Assembly: GCF_022179465.1 (NCBI RefSeq) | Contig: NZ_BPQV01000013.1 | Coordinates: 1-64,000 of the forward strand | DNA length: 64,000 nt | Direction: 5' to 3' | DNA from: Methylobacterium organophilum | GTDB taxonomy: Bacteria; Pseudomonadota; Alphaproteobacteria; Rhizobiales; Beijerinckiaceae | Part shown: positions 45,759 to 56,900 of the stretch, piece by piece | Numbering within the stretch: position 1 is the stretch's first letter | How the letters are laid out: each line of letters begins with the position of its first letter | Position numbers and translations under genes: made by a program | The notes under the pieces: generated by a model | Database searches by the model: none | What the model was told of the DNA's origin: nothing | Seen by the model: only the letters and a program-made list of their open reading frames with translations

Positions 45759-45974
45759 ATGACGACGACGGACGATCGCCCGGATGCGCCGCCCGCGCGC
45801 AAGCCCCTCAGCCCTGCCGCGGAGCGCGCCCTGGCGGAAGCCGCCGAGCGGCGCGCCGCCATCGACGCCCGCGCGGCCGAGATCGCGGCCAAGACGGAGC
45901 GCCAGGGCCGCGGCGGGCTGGAGCCCGTCCGCTACCAGGACTGGGAGGTGAAGGGCCTCGCCGTCGATTTCTGA
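45759..45974 (+). CDS. SdhAF4/DUF1674 succinate dehydrogenase assembly factor
   Basis: 71 residues. The conserved C-terminus GGLEPVRYQDWEVKGLAVDF is the signature of DUF1674/SDHAF4, which helps flavinylated SdhA mature and join SdhB. The N-terminal part is Ala/Arg/Glu-rich and disordered-looking. Start 45759 chosen from family size. Monocistronic, with a short gap to the convergent L,D-transpeptidase gene. Confidence 0.88.
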   Translation: MTTTDDRPDAPPARKPLSPAAERALAEAAERRAAIDARAAEIAAKTERQGRGGLEPVRYQDWEVKGLAVDF

Positions 45975-46075
45975 CGCATCTCATTCCGGTCCGATCGGGT
46001 CAGGCCGGATCCTTCCGGTCCCGATGAGGACGGGATGTCTTTCGACGCGCGGGAGCCGCTTCGTCGAACAGCGCT

Positions 46076-46630
46076 CTACCGCACCACGTAGACCTGCGTG
46101 CCGACATCGACGCGCTGGAAGAGATCCGCGATGTCCTGGTTGTACATGCGGATGCAGCCATAGGACGCGAAGGTGCCGATGGAGTTCGGCCGATTGGTGC
46201 CGTGGATGGCGTATTGGCCGCCCCGCAGGGTCATTGCCGCCACGCCCATGGGATTGTGCGGCGAGCCGCCGCGGATGAGATTCGGCAGCCGGGGATGGTC
46301 GCGCTTCACCTCCGCCGGGGGCGACCAGTCGGGCTCGTAATACTTGCCGTCGATCTCGGTGTGGCCGCTCCACTGCTTGCCGGGCTTGCCCACCGCCACG
46401 GGATAGCGGATCGCCGTGCCGTCGCCGTTGACGAGGTAGAGGCGCCGCTCCGAGGTGCGCACCACGAGCGAGCCCGGCGCAACGGGATCGGCGAACGGCA
46501 CCATCTCGCGGGACGCGGCCGGCGTCGCGAAAGCCGAAGCCGCGACCGTCGCGAACGCCGCGCCGGTCAGGACGGCCCGCAGCCGCGGGAACGACGATAC
46601 CTTGGACTCCTCCAGCGTGAACGCAGACAT
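46076..46630 (-). CDS. L,D-transpeptidase (YkuD domain)
   Basis: 184-residue secreted enzyme that forms 3-3 peptidoglycan crosslinks or attaches proteins to peptidoglycan. The YkuD catalytic motif is clear: YAIHGTNRPNSIGTFASYGC followed by IRM, with the nucleophilic Cys and its His; SPHNPMG precedes it. The N-terminus has a hydrophobic signal (AVLTGAAFATVAASAFATPA). GAGGA lies 9 nt before the ATG at 46630 and abuts the ATG at 46639, so 46630 is the more likely start. Confidence 0.92.
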   Translation of the reverse strand: MSAFTLEESKVSSFPRLRAVLTGAAFATVAASAFATPAASREMVPFADPVAPGSLVVRTSERRLYLVNGDGTAIRYPVAVGKPGKQWSGHTEIDGKYYEPDWSPPAEVKRDHPRLPNLIRGGSPHNPMGVAAMTLRGGQYAIHGTNRPNSIGTFASYGCIRMYNQDIADLFQRVDVGTQVYVVR

Positions 46631-46840
46631 GGATTTCATTCCTCAAGCGTGACCATACGCTTGAGCAAGAAAGCGCCGCGAGGCCTTGCCGTTCCGGTGA
46701 AGCCCTGCGACTTATCCACCGCCGGTTTCTTCAACGCTTTCAGACGGCTAACTCCGCCGCGACGCGATGCCGAAAAGGCGCGCGATCGGGGCGAGGGACG
46801 GGTAAGGATATCATTCCGTTACCCCACGGCAGCGCGCCGG

Positions 46841-47482
46841 TCAGCGCTCCAGGAGCAGGCTCTGAGCGGCGACCCGCGCCTGCCAGCCATGGCGGACGAG
46901 CTCCGGATCGGCGTGCTCCTCCACCGGATGCCCGACGCAGAGATAGGCCACGAGGCGCCAGGCCGGGGGCACGTCGAGGGCGGCGGTCACCCGCTCCGGC
47001 TCGAGGATCGAGACCCAGCCGACGCCGAGGTTATGGGCACGCGCGGCGAGCCAGAAACCGTGCACCGCCGTGACCACGGAATAGCGCAGCATCTCCGGCA
47101 TGGTGGCCCGGCCGAGCCCGAAGCCGGCCTCGGTTTCCTCGTCGCAGAAGACGGCGAGGTGGATCGGCGCCTCACGCAGGCCCTCGAGCTTGAGCCGGGC
47201 GTAGAGCGTCTGCCGCTCCTCGGCGTAGCAGGCGAGCGCCGCGGCGTTGCAGCGGGAGAAGCTCTCGACCACCGCGGCGCGGCGCTCCGGATCCGAGACC
47301 CGCACGAAGCGGCCCGGCTGGCTGTTTCCGACGGAAGGGCCGAGGCTCGCGAGTTTCAGGCAGCGGTGCAGCACCGCCTCGTCCACCGGCTCGGCACGGA
47401 AGCGCCGCACGTCCCGCCGCCAGACGATGAGATCGGCGAGGCGGTCGCGAAAAGCGCTGTCGAAGACGGGGGGCGAGGTCAT
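46841..47482 (-). CDS. bluB: 5,6-dimethylbenzimidazole synthase
   Basis: 213-residue nitroreductase-fold enzyme that cleaves reduced FMN with O2 to make the lower ligand of vitamin B12. Hallmarks: VWRRDVRRFRAEPVDEAVLH near the N-terminus, LASLGPSVGNSQPGRFV, VCDEETEAGFGLGR-like region (FCDEETEAGFGLGRATMPEM) and GVGWVSILEPERV. Start 47482 (MTSPPVFDS). No other cobalamin genes are nearby. Its leader contains a terminator-like hairpin, suggesting attenuation. Confidence 0.92.
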   Translation of the reverse strand: MTSPPVFDSAFRDRLADLIVWRRDVRRFRAEPVDEAVLHRCLKLASLGPSVGNSQPGRFVRVSDPERRAAVVESFSRCNAAALACYAEERQTLYARLKLEGLREAPIHLAVFCDEETEAGFGLGRATMPEMLRYSVVTAVHGFWLAARAHNLGVGWVSILEPERVTAALDVPPAWRLVAYLCVGHPVEEHADPELVRHGWQARVAAQSLLLER

Positions 47483-47523
47483 GATCGCCCGGAGCCTTCG
47501 CAGGATCGGGGAAAAAATCCAAG

Positions 47524-47552
47524 AAAAAGGGCGGCGCTCCGAAGAGGCCGCC
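47524..47552 (-). promoter_or_regulatory. attenuator-like hairpin in the bluB leader
   Basis: On the minus strand GGCGGC-CTC-TTCG-GAG-C-GCCGCC folds into a stem capped by a UUCG tetraloop with one bulged C, followed by CTTTTTC. It lies about 40-70 nt upstream of the bluB ATG, with no minus-strand gene before it to terminate. CTCCGA (47576-47581) could pair with the 3' side of the inner stem (47537-47542) as an anti-terminator. The remaining gap to the DUF2794 gene (47553-47877) shows no gene. Confidence 0.5.
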
Positions 47553-47877
47553 TGAAGTCCTTGGGTCTCGAAACCTCGGAGTGCCGGCCTTCGCGGATCC
47601 ATTGCAGCGACCACGGGCTGGGGAGCTCGGGTTGCAGTCGCCGCCCCGGGGCTTGAGCCGACGAGGTTCCATGCAACAGTTCATCAGCGCGATGAGGCTG
47701 CGCAAGGGCCTTATTGCGGCGGAAAAGCGGCGATTCGAGCCGTTAGCCGGCGCTTGCCGCGGGCACCGGGGCGGCCCATCATCAGATCGATACCGCCTCC
47801 GAACCCGCCCGACCTGCCGAAACGGTACCCGCTTCGGCTCGACGGGAGGCTTCGGCGGCCCGGACAAGGGAGAGACG

Positions 47878-48246
47878 ATGAGCGAGAGGCCCGGTGCCGA
47901 TCCCGCCGCAAGCGATCCGCAGATCATCCCGTTTCCGAGAAGCGCGCCGCCGCCCCAGGTGGCCTTCGGGCGGGACGAGTTGCGGATCCTGTTCAATCTC
48001 TACGGACGCCGGGTCGCGGAAGGGGAATGGCGCGACTACGCCCTCGACTTCCGCCGCGACAAGGCGATTTTCTCCATCTACCGCCGCTCTTCCGAGATGC
48101 CGCTCTACCGGGTCGAGAAGGATCCGAAGCTCGCCCGCCGCCAGGGGGCCTATGCGGTCATCGCGGCCAATGGCCATGTGATGAAGCGCGGCAGCGACCT
48201 CGCCCGGGTCCTCGGCGTCCTGGAGCCTCCCCTGCGGGCGGTGTGA
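47878..48246 (+). CDS. DUF2794 protein
   Basis: 122 residues, cytosolic. Conserved alphaproteobacterial DUF2794 blocks: FGRDELRILFNLYGRRVAEG, WRDYALDFRRDKAIFSIYRR and EMPLYRVEKDPKLARRQGAY. Function unknown; nearly universal in Rhizobiales. GGGAGAG precedes the start. Confidence 0.88.
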   Translation: MSERPGADPAASDPQIIPFPRSAPPPQVAFGRDELRILFNLYGRRVAEGEWRDYALDFRRDKAIFSIYRRSSEMPLYRVEKDPKLARRQGAYAVIAANGHVMKRGSDLARVLGVLEPPLRAV

Positions 48247-48330
48247 GCCGAGGGCTGCGCCGAACGACCGCAGACGGGCTCCCAGCGCCGCGCGTTGGTT
48301 GCTGCAACCGCCCCGCGACAGGAGCCGCCG

Positions 48331-48735
48331 ATGCCACGCCAGAGCCTTTTCGCCGCCGCCACGCTCGCGGCTCTGCTGGCCGGCGGAGCCGCGGACGGCG
48401 ACCCGCTGGCCGCCCATCAGTGGCGGTCCCGCGTGCTGGTGCTCTCCGCCCCCGGAGCGGAGGACAAGACTCTCAGGGCGCAGCGGGAGGCCCTCGCCTC
48501 GGCCCGGACGGGATTGCGCGAGCGGGACCTCGTCGTTCTCGAAGCCGTGGGGTCGAGCGCGGACGCGGTACGCCTGCGCCGACGGCTCGGGCTTTCGGCC
48601 GAGGCGTTCCACGCCGTGCTGGTCGGCAAGGATGGCGGCGTCAAGCTGTCGTCGCAGGAGCCGATCCCGCCTCAGACCCTGTTCTCGACTATCGACGCCA
48701 TGCCGATGCGGCGCGACGAGATGCGCCGGCGCTGA
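48331..48735 (+). CDS. DUF4174 secreted protein
   Basis: 134 residues with a Sec signal (SLFAAATLAALLAGGAA). The mature part HQWRSRVLVLSAPGAEDKTL ... RERDLVVLEAV ... FHAVLVGKDGGVKLSSQEPI matches the DUF4174 thioredoxin-like fold without catalytic Cys. AGGAG lies 7 nt before the ATG. It is 84 nt after the DUF2794 gene and may be cotranscribed. Function unknown. Confidence 0.8.
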   Translation: MPRQSLFAAATLAALLAGGAADGDPLAAHQWRSRVLVLSAPGAEDKTLRAQREALASARTGLRERDLVVLEAVGSSADAVRLRRRLGLSAEAFHAVLVGKDGGVKLSSQEPIPPQTLFSTIDAMPMRRDEMRRR

Positions 48736-48763
48736 GACCGAGCGCCGCCTCAAGAGGGCAGGC

Positions 48764-48788
48764 AAAAGGGGCCGCTGGCGCGGCCCCT
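48764..48788 (-). terminator. terminator of the Gly-rich protein gene
   Basis: A 9-bp stem AGGGGCCGC (48767-48775) / GCGGCCCCT (48780-48788) with a 4-nt loop. On the minus strand it runs into TTTT (48764-48767), 26 nt after the Gly-rich gene stop. Confidence 0.8.
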
Positions 48789-48814
48789 CGTTGTCCGTGC
48801 TTTCGGAACGTGCC

Positions 48815-49276
48815 TCAGTAGCAGCGCTCGACCAGGACCCGGCGGTAGCCATAGGGCGTCCAGCGCAGGCGCGGGACGGTGTAGCAGCCGCCGCCGTAAT
48901 AGGGATCGTAGCCCACCGCCGAGTAGCCGCCGTAATACGGGCCGTAGCCATATCCGTAGCCGCCATACCCGCCGTAGAGGCCGCCCGCCGCGAGACCGAG
49001 GCCCAGACCGAGGCCGAGACCACCGAGGCCGTAGCCGCCACGGCGCCAGCCATAGCCGCCCCGGTGCCAGCCACCGCCCCAGCCCGGACGGAAGCCCGCC
49101 CCGCGGAAGCCGCCGCCGAAACCGCCACCCCGGAAGCCGCCGAACCCGCCGCCGTGGAATCCACCCCCGTGGAAGCCGCCGCCATGGAACCCACCGAAGC
49201 CGCGGGCTTCGGCCGTGGCAGGAACCATCGCCAGCGCGCCCACCAGGGCGGCCGAAGCCATCAAGACGCGTTTCAT
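48815..49276 (-). CDS. secreted Gly/Tyr-rich protein
   Basis: 153 residues. A signal peptide (MKRVLMASAALVGALAMVPA) precedes a glycine-rich body: repeats of GGFHGGG and FRGGGFGGG type, a GLGLGLGLGL stretch, then YGGYGGYGYGYGPYYGGY and a C-terminal Cys pair (GGGCYTVPRLRW, VERCY). Such proteins are common in Methylobacterium envelopes; function unknown. GGAG is 9 nt before the start. The repeats are in frame, so this is coding and not a non-coding microsatellite. Confidence 0.82.
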   Translation of the reverse strand: MKRVLMASAALVGALAMVPATAEARGFGGFHGGGFHGGGFHGGGFGGFRGGGFGGGFRGAGFRPGWGGGWHRGGYGWRRGGYGLGGLGLGLGLGLAAGGLYGGYGGYGYGYGPYYGGYSAVGYDPYYGGGCYTVPRLRWTPYGYRRVLVERCY

Positions 49277-49494
49277 ATGAAAATTCTCCGGACTGAGGGG
49301 GAAGACCGCCCCTTGACTGCCCCTTGCCCAAAAAACGCTCAGCTCCGGGAAACGGTTCATGCGACGTCCGGTCTCGAATGCGTGAGCTTCGAGAATCGCG
49401 GGAGCGGCCCCGCTTGAATGCTGCCGCTTTTCCGGGTGAGGAGAGCGCCGCGCGGCCAAGCTCCGCCGGTTCACGCTCTGCCAGGAAGCGTCCG

Positions 49495-50274
49495 ATGTCT
49501 CGATACGCCGCCCGTCTTCTGCCTGCCGTGCTGCTCGCTCTCGCCGCCACGCAGGCCTGGTCGCGGGAGGCGGATGCACCGGCGGCTGGCAAGACCGCCA
49601 CGGCGGCGAGCCCCTGCCGGGTCGTGGAGTCCGAAGGAGAGGCCTACACCGCCTGCCTGATCGACCTGCGCAAGCAGCGGCTCCGGCTGTTCTGGCTCGG
49701 CTCGGACGGCCTTCCCTATTCCTCGCTCTCGAACCTCGCGCGGGCGCAAGGGGACCGCCTCAGCTTCGCGATGAATGCGGGCATGTACGACAAGGGCCAG
49801 GCGCCGGTCGGGCTCTACATCGAGGAGGGGCGCGAGCTGAAGGGCGTCTCCACCGCCAACGGCCCGGGCAACTTCCACCTCAAGCCCAACGGCATCTTCT
49901 ACGTGAAGGGCGACCGGGCCGGCGTGCTGGAGACGGGACGCTACCTCAAGGCGAAGCTGAAGCCGGACTACGCCACGCAGTCCGGCCCGATGCTGGTCAT
50001 CGACGGCCGCATCCACCCCAAGATCTCGACGGACGGCCCGAGCCAGAAGATCCGCAACGGCGTCGGGGTGCGCGAGGACGGCCACACCGCCGTCTTCGCG
50101 ATCTCGGAACGTCCCGTGAGCTTCGGCGCCTTCGCGCGTCTGTTCAAGGACACCTTCGCCTGCCGCAACGCGCTGTTCCTCGACGGCTCGGTGTCGAGTC
50201 TCTACGCGCCGGGCATCGGCCGCTCCGATCTCAGCCGCCCGCTCGGTCCGTTGGTGGGCGCCGTCGCCCGGTAA
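49495..50274 (+). CDS. phosphodiester glycosidase (NAGPA-like) family protein
   Basis: 259 residues with a Sec signal (LLPAVLLALAATQAWS). Domain features of the NAGPA/phosphodiester glycosidase family: LSFAMNAGMYDKGQAPVGLY, GNFHLKPNGIFYV, ATQSGPMLVIDG, and RNGVGVREDGHTAVFAIS, ending in ALFLDGSVSSLYAPG. Probably hydrolyses a sugar phosphodiester in the periplasm; the substrate is unknown. AGGAAG precedes the start. The stop abuts the convergent gene with no gap. Confidence 0.88.
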   Translation: MSRYAARLLPAVLLALAATQAWSREADAPAAGKTATAASPCRVVESEGEAYTACLIDLRKQRLRLFWLGSDGLPYSSLSNLARAQGDRLSFAMNAGMYDKGQAPVGLYIEEGRELKGVSTANGPGNFHLKPNGIFYVKGDRAGVLETGRYLKAKLKPDYATQSGPMLVIDGRIHPKISTDGPSQKIRNGVGVREDGHTAVFAISERPVSFGAFARLFKDTFACRNALFLDGSVSSLYAPGIGRSDLSRPLGPLVGAVAR

Positions 50275-50592
50275 TCAGGACGCCTTCTTGGCGGCGTTGC
50301 GCTTGCGGGTCTCGGCGGCCTTCTTGGCGGACGCAGAGCGTTGCTCGGCAGTGCGGGAGGCCGAGGCTTCGCCGCCGACGCGGCCGCCCTTGTGGGCGGC
50401 GGGCTTTCCCGTGTTGCGCCCCCGCCCCGAGCCGCCGGGGTGCTTGCCGCCGCCATCGTCCTTGTTGACGGTGGCCCAGGCACGGGATTCCGCCTCCTTC
50501 TCGGGTACACCGCGGGATTCGTAGGATTCCGCGATGTGTTCCGCCTTGCGGATCTGCTTGTCGGTGTATTTCGACTTGTCGCCGCGGGGCAT
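50275..50592 (-). CDS. small basic hypothetical protein ('plasmid stabilization' annotated family)
   Basis: 105 residues. The N-terminus (MPRGDKSKYTDKQIRKAEHI ... GVPEKEAESRAWATVNK) is a widespread short domain often labelled plasmid stabilization protein without experimental support. The C-terminal half is Gly/Lys/Arg/Ala-rich and likely disordered, suggesting nucleic acid binding. No toxin or antitoxin partner is adjacent, so I would not call it a plasmid maintenance gene. Confidence 0.7.
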   Translation of the reverse strand: MPRGDKSKYTDKQIRKAEHIAESYESRGVPEKEAESRAWATVNKDDGGGKHPGGSGRGRNTGKPAAHKGGRVGGEASASRTAEQRSASAKKAAETRKRNAAKKAS

Positions 50593-50625
50593 GGGCCACT
50601 CCTGACATGGCGTGCGGCGCTGCCG

Positions 50626-52245
<1,620 letters not shown>

Positions 52246-52381
52246 GCGGGCGGTGTCGATTCCGGGATGTCGCAGGCCGGACGTTCCGCCCGAGGGGCTG
52301 GCCTCGAGCGGAAAGAGTATCGGCTGTCCCCAGAACTGTCGATCAGGCCGATAGTGCAATCGGCCGGATGCGGCAGAACGC

Positions 52382-55066
52382 TCACCCGGCGCTTTTCTTC
52401 GCCGCCGTCTTCCGGGCCGGAGCCTTGGCGGCCGCCTTCTTGGGCGCCTTGTCCTCGCCGGACTTCGCGGCTGCCTTGCGGGCCGGCGCCTTCCGACCCC
52501 GGGCCGGCGCCTTCTTGCCGCCCCCGGAGGCGCGCTTGGCGTTGAGCAGATCGATGCCCTGCTCCAGGGTCAGGGCCTCGGCCGCCATCGCCTTGGGCAG
52601 GGTGGCGTTGACCTCGCCGTCGGTGACGTAGGGCCCGTAGCGGCCCGCCTTCACCGTGACCTCGCGCCCCGTCGCCTCGTCCTTGCCGAGGGGGCGGCCG
52701 GGATCGGAGGACGGGCGCCCGCGCCCGCCGCCCTGCTCCTTGGTCACGATCAGGTCGATCGCGCGGTTGGCGCCGACCTCCAGCACATCGTCGTCCCGGC
52801 CGAGATTGGCGTAGGTCTTTCCGTGCTGCACGTAGGGCCCGTAGCGGCCGATATTGGCGAGGATCGGCTCGCCGGTCTCGGGATGGCGCGCCACCTCCCG
52901 GGGCAGGGACAGGTACTTGAGGGCCTTTTCGAGGTCGACGCTCGCCGGCGCCACGCCCTTCGGGATCGAGGAACGCTTGGGCTTCTCCGCATCCTTGTCG
53001 GCGCTGGCCTCGCCGAGCTGAAGGAAGGGGCCGAACCGGCCGTCGCGCAGGGTGACCGGCAGGCCGGTGACGGGATCGTTGCCGAGCACGCGCACGCCGG
53101 GCTGGCCGCCCTCGCCGGAGGAGCCCTCACCGTCGCCGTCGACGCCGGAGGCCGAGAGCTGCCGGGTGTAGCTGCATTCCGGATAGTTCGAGCAGCCGAT
53201 GAAGGCGCCGAACTTGCCGAGCTTCAGCGAGAGCTGGCCGGAGCCGCAGGTCGGACAGGCGCGGGGATTCGATCCGTCCGCCTTCTCGGGGAAGATGTGG
53301 GGACCGAGCAGACCGTTGAGCGCCTCCAGCACCTCGGCGACGCGCAGCTCCTTGGTGCCGCCGATAGCAGCGGAGAAGTCGCGCCAGAAGTCGCGCAGAA
53401 CGGTGCGCCAATCGATCTCCGCATTGGAGACCCGGTCGAGCTGCTCCTCGAGGCTCGCGGTGAAATCGTACTCGACGTAACGCTTGAAGAAGCTCTCAAG
53501 GAAACCGGTGACGAGGCGGCCCTTGTCCTCCGGCTGGAGGCGCTTCTTCTCGATCCGGACATATTCCCGATCACGCAGGGTCTGGAGCACGGCGGCATAG
53601 GTCGAGGGCCGGCCGATGCCGAGCTCTTCCATCCGCTTCACGAGGCTCGCCTCGGAATAGCGCGGGGGCGGCTCGGTGAAGTGCTGGGTCGAGGCGATGC
53701 GCTCGCGCTTGAGGGGATCGCCCGCCTTCATGGCGGGGAGCCGCTTGCCGTCCTCGTCCTCCTCGTCGTCCTTGCCCTCCTGATAGAGGGCGAGGAAGCC
53801 GTCGAACTTCACGACCTGGCCCGTGGCGCGCAGGTCGATCCGGCGCGGGCCGACGCTCGCGATCACGTCGACGGTGGTGCGCTCGAGCTCGGCCGATTCC
53901 ATCTGGCTCGCCACGGTGCGCGTCCAGATCAGCTCGTAGAGCTTGGCCTGCTCCGGTTCGAGGTAGCGGGCGATCTGCTTCGGCAGGCGGCCCATATCGG
54001 TCGGGCGCACGGCCTCGTGGGCCTCCTGCGCGTTCTTGGCCTTCACCGAGTATTTGCGCGGCACGTTGGGGACGTAGTCGTCCCCGAACTCGCGGCCGAT
54101 GACCCGGCGGGCGTCCTGGATCGCCTCGGGCGCCATGTCAACGCCGTCGGTTCGCATGTAGGTGATGATGCCGACCGTCTCGCCGCCGATGTCGACGCCC
54201 TCGTAGAGCTTCTGGGCGACGCGCATGGTCTGGGCCGGCGCCATCCCGAGCTTCCGGGACGCCTCCTGCTGCAGGGTCGAGGTGGTGAAGGGCGGCTGCG
54301 GATGGCGCTTGGCGGGCTTCGCCTCGATCGACCCGACCTGGAAGGTCGCGAGTTCGAGATCGCGCTTGAAGGCCGCCGCCTCCTCGGCATTGCCGACATC
54401 GAGGCGCTGGATGCGCTTGCCGTCGGCGCCGACCAGCCGCGCCTCGAACACCCCGCCGACCTCGGTGACCAGGGTCGCCACGATCGACCAGTATTCCCGC
54501 GGCTTGAAGCGCTCGATCTCCATCTCGCGCTCGACGACGAGGCGGAGCGCGACCGACTGCACCCGGCCGGCCGACTTGGCGCCGGGCAGCTTGCGCCAGA
54601 GCACGGGAGAGAGATTGAAGCCGACGAGATAATCGAGGGCGCGGCGCGCGAGATAGGCATCGACCAGGGCCTGGTCGATCTCGCGGGGCTTGCGCATCGC
54701 GGTCTGCACCGCGTCCTTGGTGATGGCGTTGAAGGTGACGCGCTCGACGGGGATGCCCTTCAGCGCCTTGCGGGCGGAGAGCGCCTCGATGACGTGCCAG
54801 GAGATGGCCTCGCCCTCGCGATCCGGGTCGGTGGCGAGGATCAGCTTCTCGGCCCCCTTCACCGCCTTGGCGATCTCGGAGACGCGCTTGGAGCCGCGAT
54901 CCTCAAGCTCCCAGATCATGGCGAAATCGGCTTCCGGATCGACCGAGCCATCCTTGGCCGGCAGGTCGCGGATATGACCGAAGGAGGCCAGAACCTCGTA
55001 ATCGCGCCCCAGGTACTTGTTGATCGTCTTGGCCTTGGCCGGCGACTCGACGACGACGACTTTCAT
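52382..55066 (-). CDS. topA: DNA topoisomerase I
   Basis: 894 residues. Relaxes negative supercoils. Toprim domain ([34 protein letters not shown]), active-site Tyr in [12 protein letters not shown], a zinc-finger-like [11 protein letters not shown] ... CSNYPEC, then C-terminal repeats with GRYGPYV motifs and a Lys/Ala-rich tail typical of alphaproteobacteria. Follows dprA (157-nt gap) in the conserved plsY-dprA-topA order. Confidence 0.97.
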   Translation of the reverse strand: MKVVVVESPAKAKTINKYLGRDYEVLASFGHIRDLPAKDGSVDPEADFAMIWELEDRGSKRVSEIAKAVKGAEKLILATDPDREGEAISWHVIEALSARKALKGIPVERVTFNAITKDAVQTAMRKPREIDQALVDAYLARRALDYLVGFNLSPVLWRKLPGAKSAGRVQSVALRLVVEREMEIERFKPREYWSIVATLVTEVGGVFEARLVGADGKRIQRLDVGNAEEAAAFKRDLELATFQVGSIEAKPAKRHPQPPFTTSTLQQEASRKLGMAPAQTMRVAQKLYEGVDIGGETVGIITYMRTDGVDMAPEAIQDARRVIGREFGDDYVPNVPRKYSVKAKNAQEAHEAVRPTDMGRLPKQIARYLEPEQAKLYELIWTRTVASQMESAELERTTVDVIASVGPRRIDLRATGQVVKFDGFLALYQEGKDDEEDEDGKRLPAMKAGDPLKRERIASTQHFTEPPPRYSEASLVKRMEELGIGRPSTYAAVLQTLRDREYVRIEKKRLQPEDKGRLVTGFLESFFKRYVEYDFTASLEEQLDRVSNAEIDWRTVLRDFWRDFSAAIGGTKELRVAEVLEALNGLLGPHIFPEKADGSNPRACPTCGSGQLSLKLGKFGAFIGCSNYPECSYTRQLSASGVDGDGEGSSGEGGQPGVRVLGNDPVTGLPVTLRDGRFGPFLQLGEASADKDAEKPKRSSIPKGVAPASVDLEKALKYLSLPREVARHPETGEPILANIGRYGPYVQHGKTYANLGRDDDVLEVGANRAIDLIVTKEQGGGRGRPSSDPGRPLGKDEATGREVTVKAGRYGPYVTDGEVNATLPKAMAAEALTLEQGIDLLNAKRASGGGKKAPARGRKAPARKAAAKSGEDKAPKKAAAKAPARKTAAKKSAG

Positions 55067-55223
55067 GAACCTCTGCCTCTCGCCAGAGCCTCACCGCCAG
55101 AACGGTTTGTAGGAGATGCGCGGATGCGCTCCCGCCGATGGCCGGGGCCTCGCGCCGCGCAGAAGTGGGTTAAGGGCGCCGGGTTGTCAAATCGGCCGCT
55201 CAAGAAAGACCGATGCGCCTGCC

Positions 55224-56408
55224 TCATGGCACCAGGGAAACCGCACCGCTGCCATGCCGTTCGATTCGCCCATCGAGTTCCAGTTCGAGCAGCGCCGTCT
55301 GCACCACGCGCACCGACAGGCCGGCCAGCCGGGCGAGTTCGTCCGTGCCGATCGGCGTCGGGCTCAGTGCGGCGATCAGGCGGGCCCGGTCGCCCTCCGG
55401 CTCGGCCGGATCGGGGCTGTCGAGCCCGGCGGCCGGCACCCGGATCACCTCCCCGTCGAGATCGATCTCGTCCCAGAAATCCGGCCGCTCCTCCAGAGCG
55501 GGCCGGTCGCGGCTCAGGAGATCGCGCGGACCGAAGGCATCCGGATGCTCGACGAGGGGGCCGATCACCGCGAGGATATGGGCGACCTCGCCGACCAGCG
55601 TCGCCCCCTGGCGGATCAGATCGTTGGTGCCCTCGGCGCGCGGATCGAGCGGGGAACCCGGCACGGCGAAGACCTCTCGGCCCTGCTCCAGGGCGAAGCG
55701 CGCGGTGATGAGGGAGCCTGAGCGGCGCGCCGCCTCCACCACGACGGTGCCATAGGACAGCCCGGAGATGATGCGGTTGCGCCGGGGGAAGTCGCGCCCG
55801 CGGGGCACCCAGCCCAGCGGCATCTCCGCCACCACGGCGCCTCCGTTCTCCAGAATCTCCTGCAGCAGCGGCGCGTGATTCTCCGGATAGATCCTGTCAT
55901 GCCCGCCCGCGAGCACGGCAACCGTTCCCGTCGCGAGCGCGGCCCGGTGCGCCCGGGCGTCGATGCCGCGGGCCAGGCCCGAGGTCACGACGAGACCCGC
56001 CTCGCCGAGCCCCCGCGCCAGCCGCTCGGTGAAGGCGAGGCCGGAGGCCGAGGCGTTGCGGGACCCGACCATCGCCACCGCGGGCCTCAGAAGCGCCTCC
56101 GCCGCCCCGCGCACGGCCAGGATCGGCGGCGCCGTGTCCGCCGCCTGGAGGCTCTTCGGATAGGCGGGTTCGCCCATGGCGAGGTAGCGGACGCCGATCC
56201 GGCCCGCCGCCGCCATCTCCTTCTCGATCTCGGCACGATTCGGCGGCACCACGCGCTTGCCGGAGCGCTTGGTCAGGTCGGGCAGGGCCTCCAGCGCGGC
56301 GGCGGCCCCGCCGAAGCGGTTGATCAGCGTGCGGAAGGTCCGCGGGCCGACGCCCTCGGTGCGGATCAGACGCAGCCAGTCGAGGCGCTGCGCATCGGTG
56401 AGCTGCAT
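55224..56408 (-). CDS. dprA: DNA-processing protein DprA
   Basis: 394 residues. Binds incoming single-stranded DNA and loads RecA during natural transformation. An N-terminal SAM/HhH-like region ([20 protein letters not shown]) is followed by the Rossmann-like DprA core ([89 protein letters not shown]) and a C-terminal winged helix ([20 protein letters not shown]). It is divergent from a truncated cytochrome gene that separates it from plsY. Confidence 0.95.
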   Translation of the reverse strand: MQLTDAQRLDWLRLIRTEGVGPRTFRTLINRFGGAAAALEALPDLTKRSGKRVVPPNRAEIEKEMAAAGRIGVRYLAMGEPAYPKSLQAADTAPPILAVRGAAEALLRPAVAMVGSRNASASGLAFTERLARGLGEAGLVVTSGLARGIDARAHRAALATGTVAVLAGGHDRIYPENHAPLLQEILENGGAVVAEMPLGWVPRGRDFPRRNRIISGLSYGTVVVEAARRSGSLITARFALEQGREVFAVPGSPLDPRAEGTNDLIRQGATLVGEVAHILAVIGPLVEHPDAFGPRDLLSRDRPALEERPDFWDEIDLDGEVIRVPAAGLDSPDPAEPEGDRARLIAALSPTPIGTDELARLAGLSVRVVQTALLELELDGRIERHGSGAVSLVP

Positions 56409-56518
56409 GACCGCCCTCCTCTCGGGAGAGCGGCCGGCCGGACTCGATTCCCCGAGGGGCGCTCCCGTCGCGGAAAGCTAAGTCGGCCCAGCTTGTTGCG
56501 CCAGGAAAACCTTTCGGC

Positions 56519-56875
56519 ATGGAGATCGATTGGGCGACGAGGTCCGGATACCTGCGCTACAATGCGAACTGCATCGTCTGCCACGGGCCGGACAGCGCGA
56601 GCTCGACCTACGCGCCGTCCCTCGTCGAGGCCCTCAAGCATGACGACTATCCCACCTTCATCGGCATCGTGGCCGGCGGCAAGAAGGACGTGAGCGCCTC
56701 CCAGGAACTGGTCATGCCAGCCTTCGGGGAGAACAAGAACGTCATGTGCTACGTCGACGACATCTACGTCTACCTGAAGGCGCAGTCCGACGGTGTGGTG
56801 GGCCGCGGGCGCCCGGCCGAGCACGAGCCCAAGAACGACGCCGCCAAGACGCACGAGGATCAATGCATGGGCTGA
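56519..56875 (+). pseudogene. 5'-truncated methylotroph-type 4-Cys cytochrome c
   Basis: The 118-residue reading carries CIVCH (haem c site), YAPSLVEALKHDDYPTF, VMPAFGENKNVMCYVDDIYV and ends in DQCMG, giving four cysteines. This matches the 'methanol metabolism-related' c-type cytochromes. No export signal exists: it opens MEIDWATRSGYLRYNANC. The frame is open upstream only to a TGA at 56408-56410, with no ATG, GTG or TTG between. In-frame sequence before the ATG (GKPFG) looks like continuing homology. Without export, haem c cannot be attached, so it is probably a remnant. It sits on the opposite strand inside the usual plsY-dprA block. Confidence 0.65.
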
Positions 56876-56900
56876 CGCACCGGCGGCCCAGGCAGCCTCG

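Noticed and set aside
47553-47700. Cobalamin riboswitch upstream of bluB
   Set aside because: A few scattered similarities (CGCGAAGGCC, CGAGACCC), but the B12 box and CCCGCAACTG block are absent, so only an attenuator-like hairpin is reported.
49020-49250. Non-coding microsatellite
   Set aside because: Repeats keep the reading frame of a secreted Gly-rich protein with a signal peptide, ribosome site and terminator.
50275-50592. Plasmid maintenance or toxin-antitoxin gene
   Set aside because: The family name is a legacy label; there is no partner gene and the context is chromosomal.
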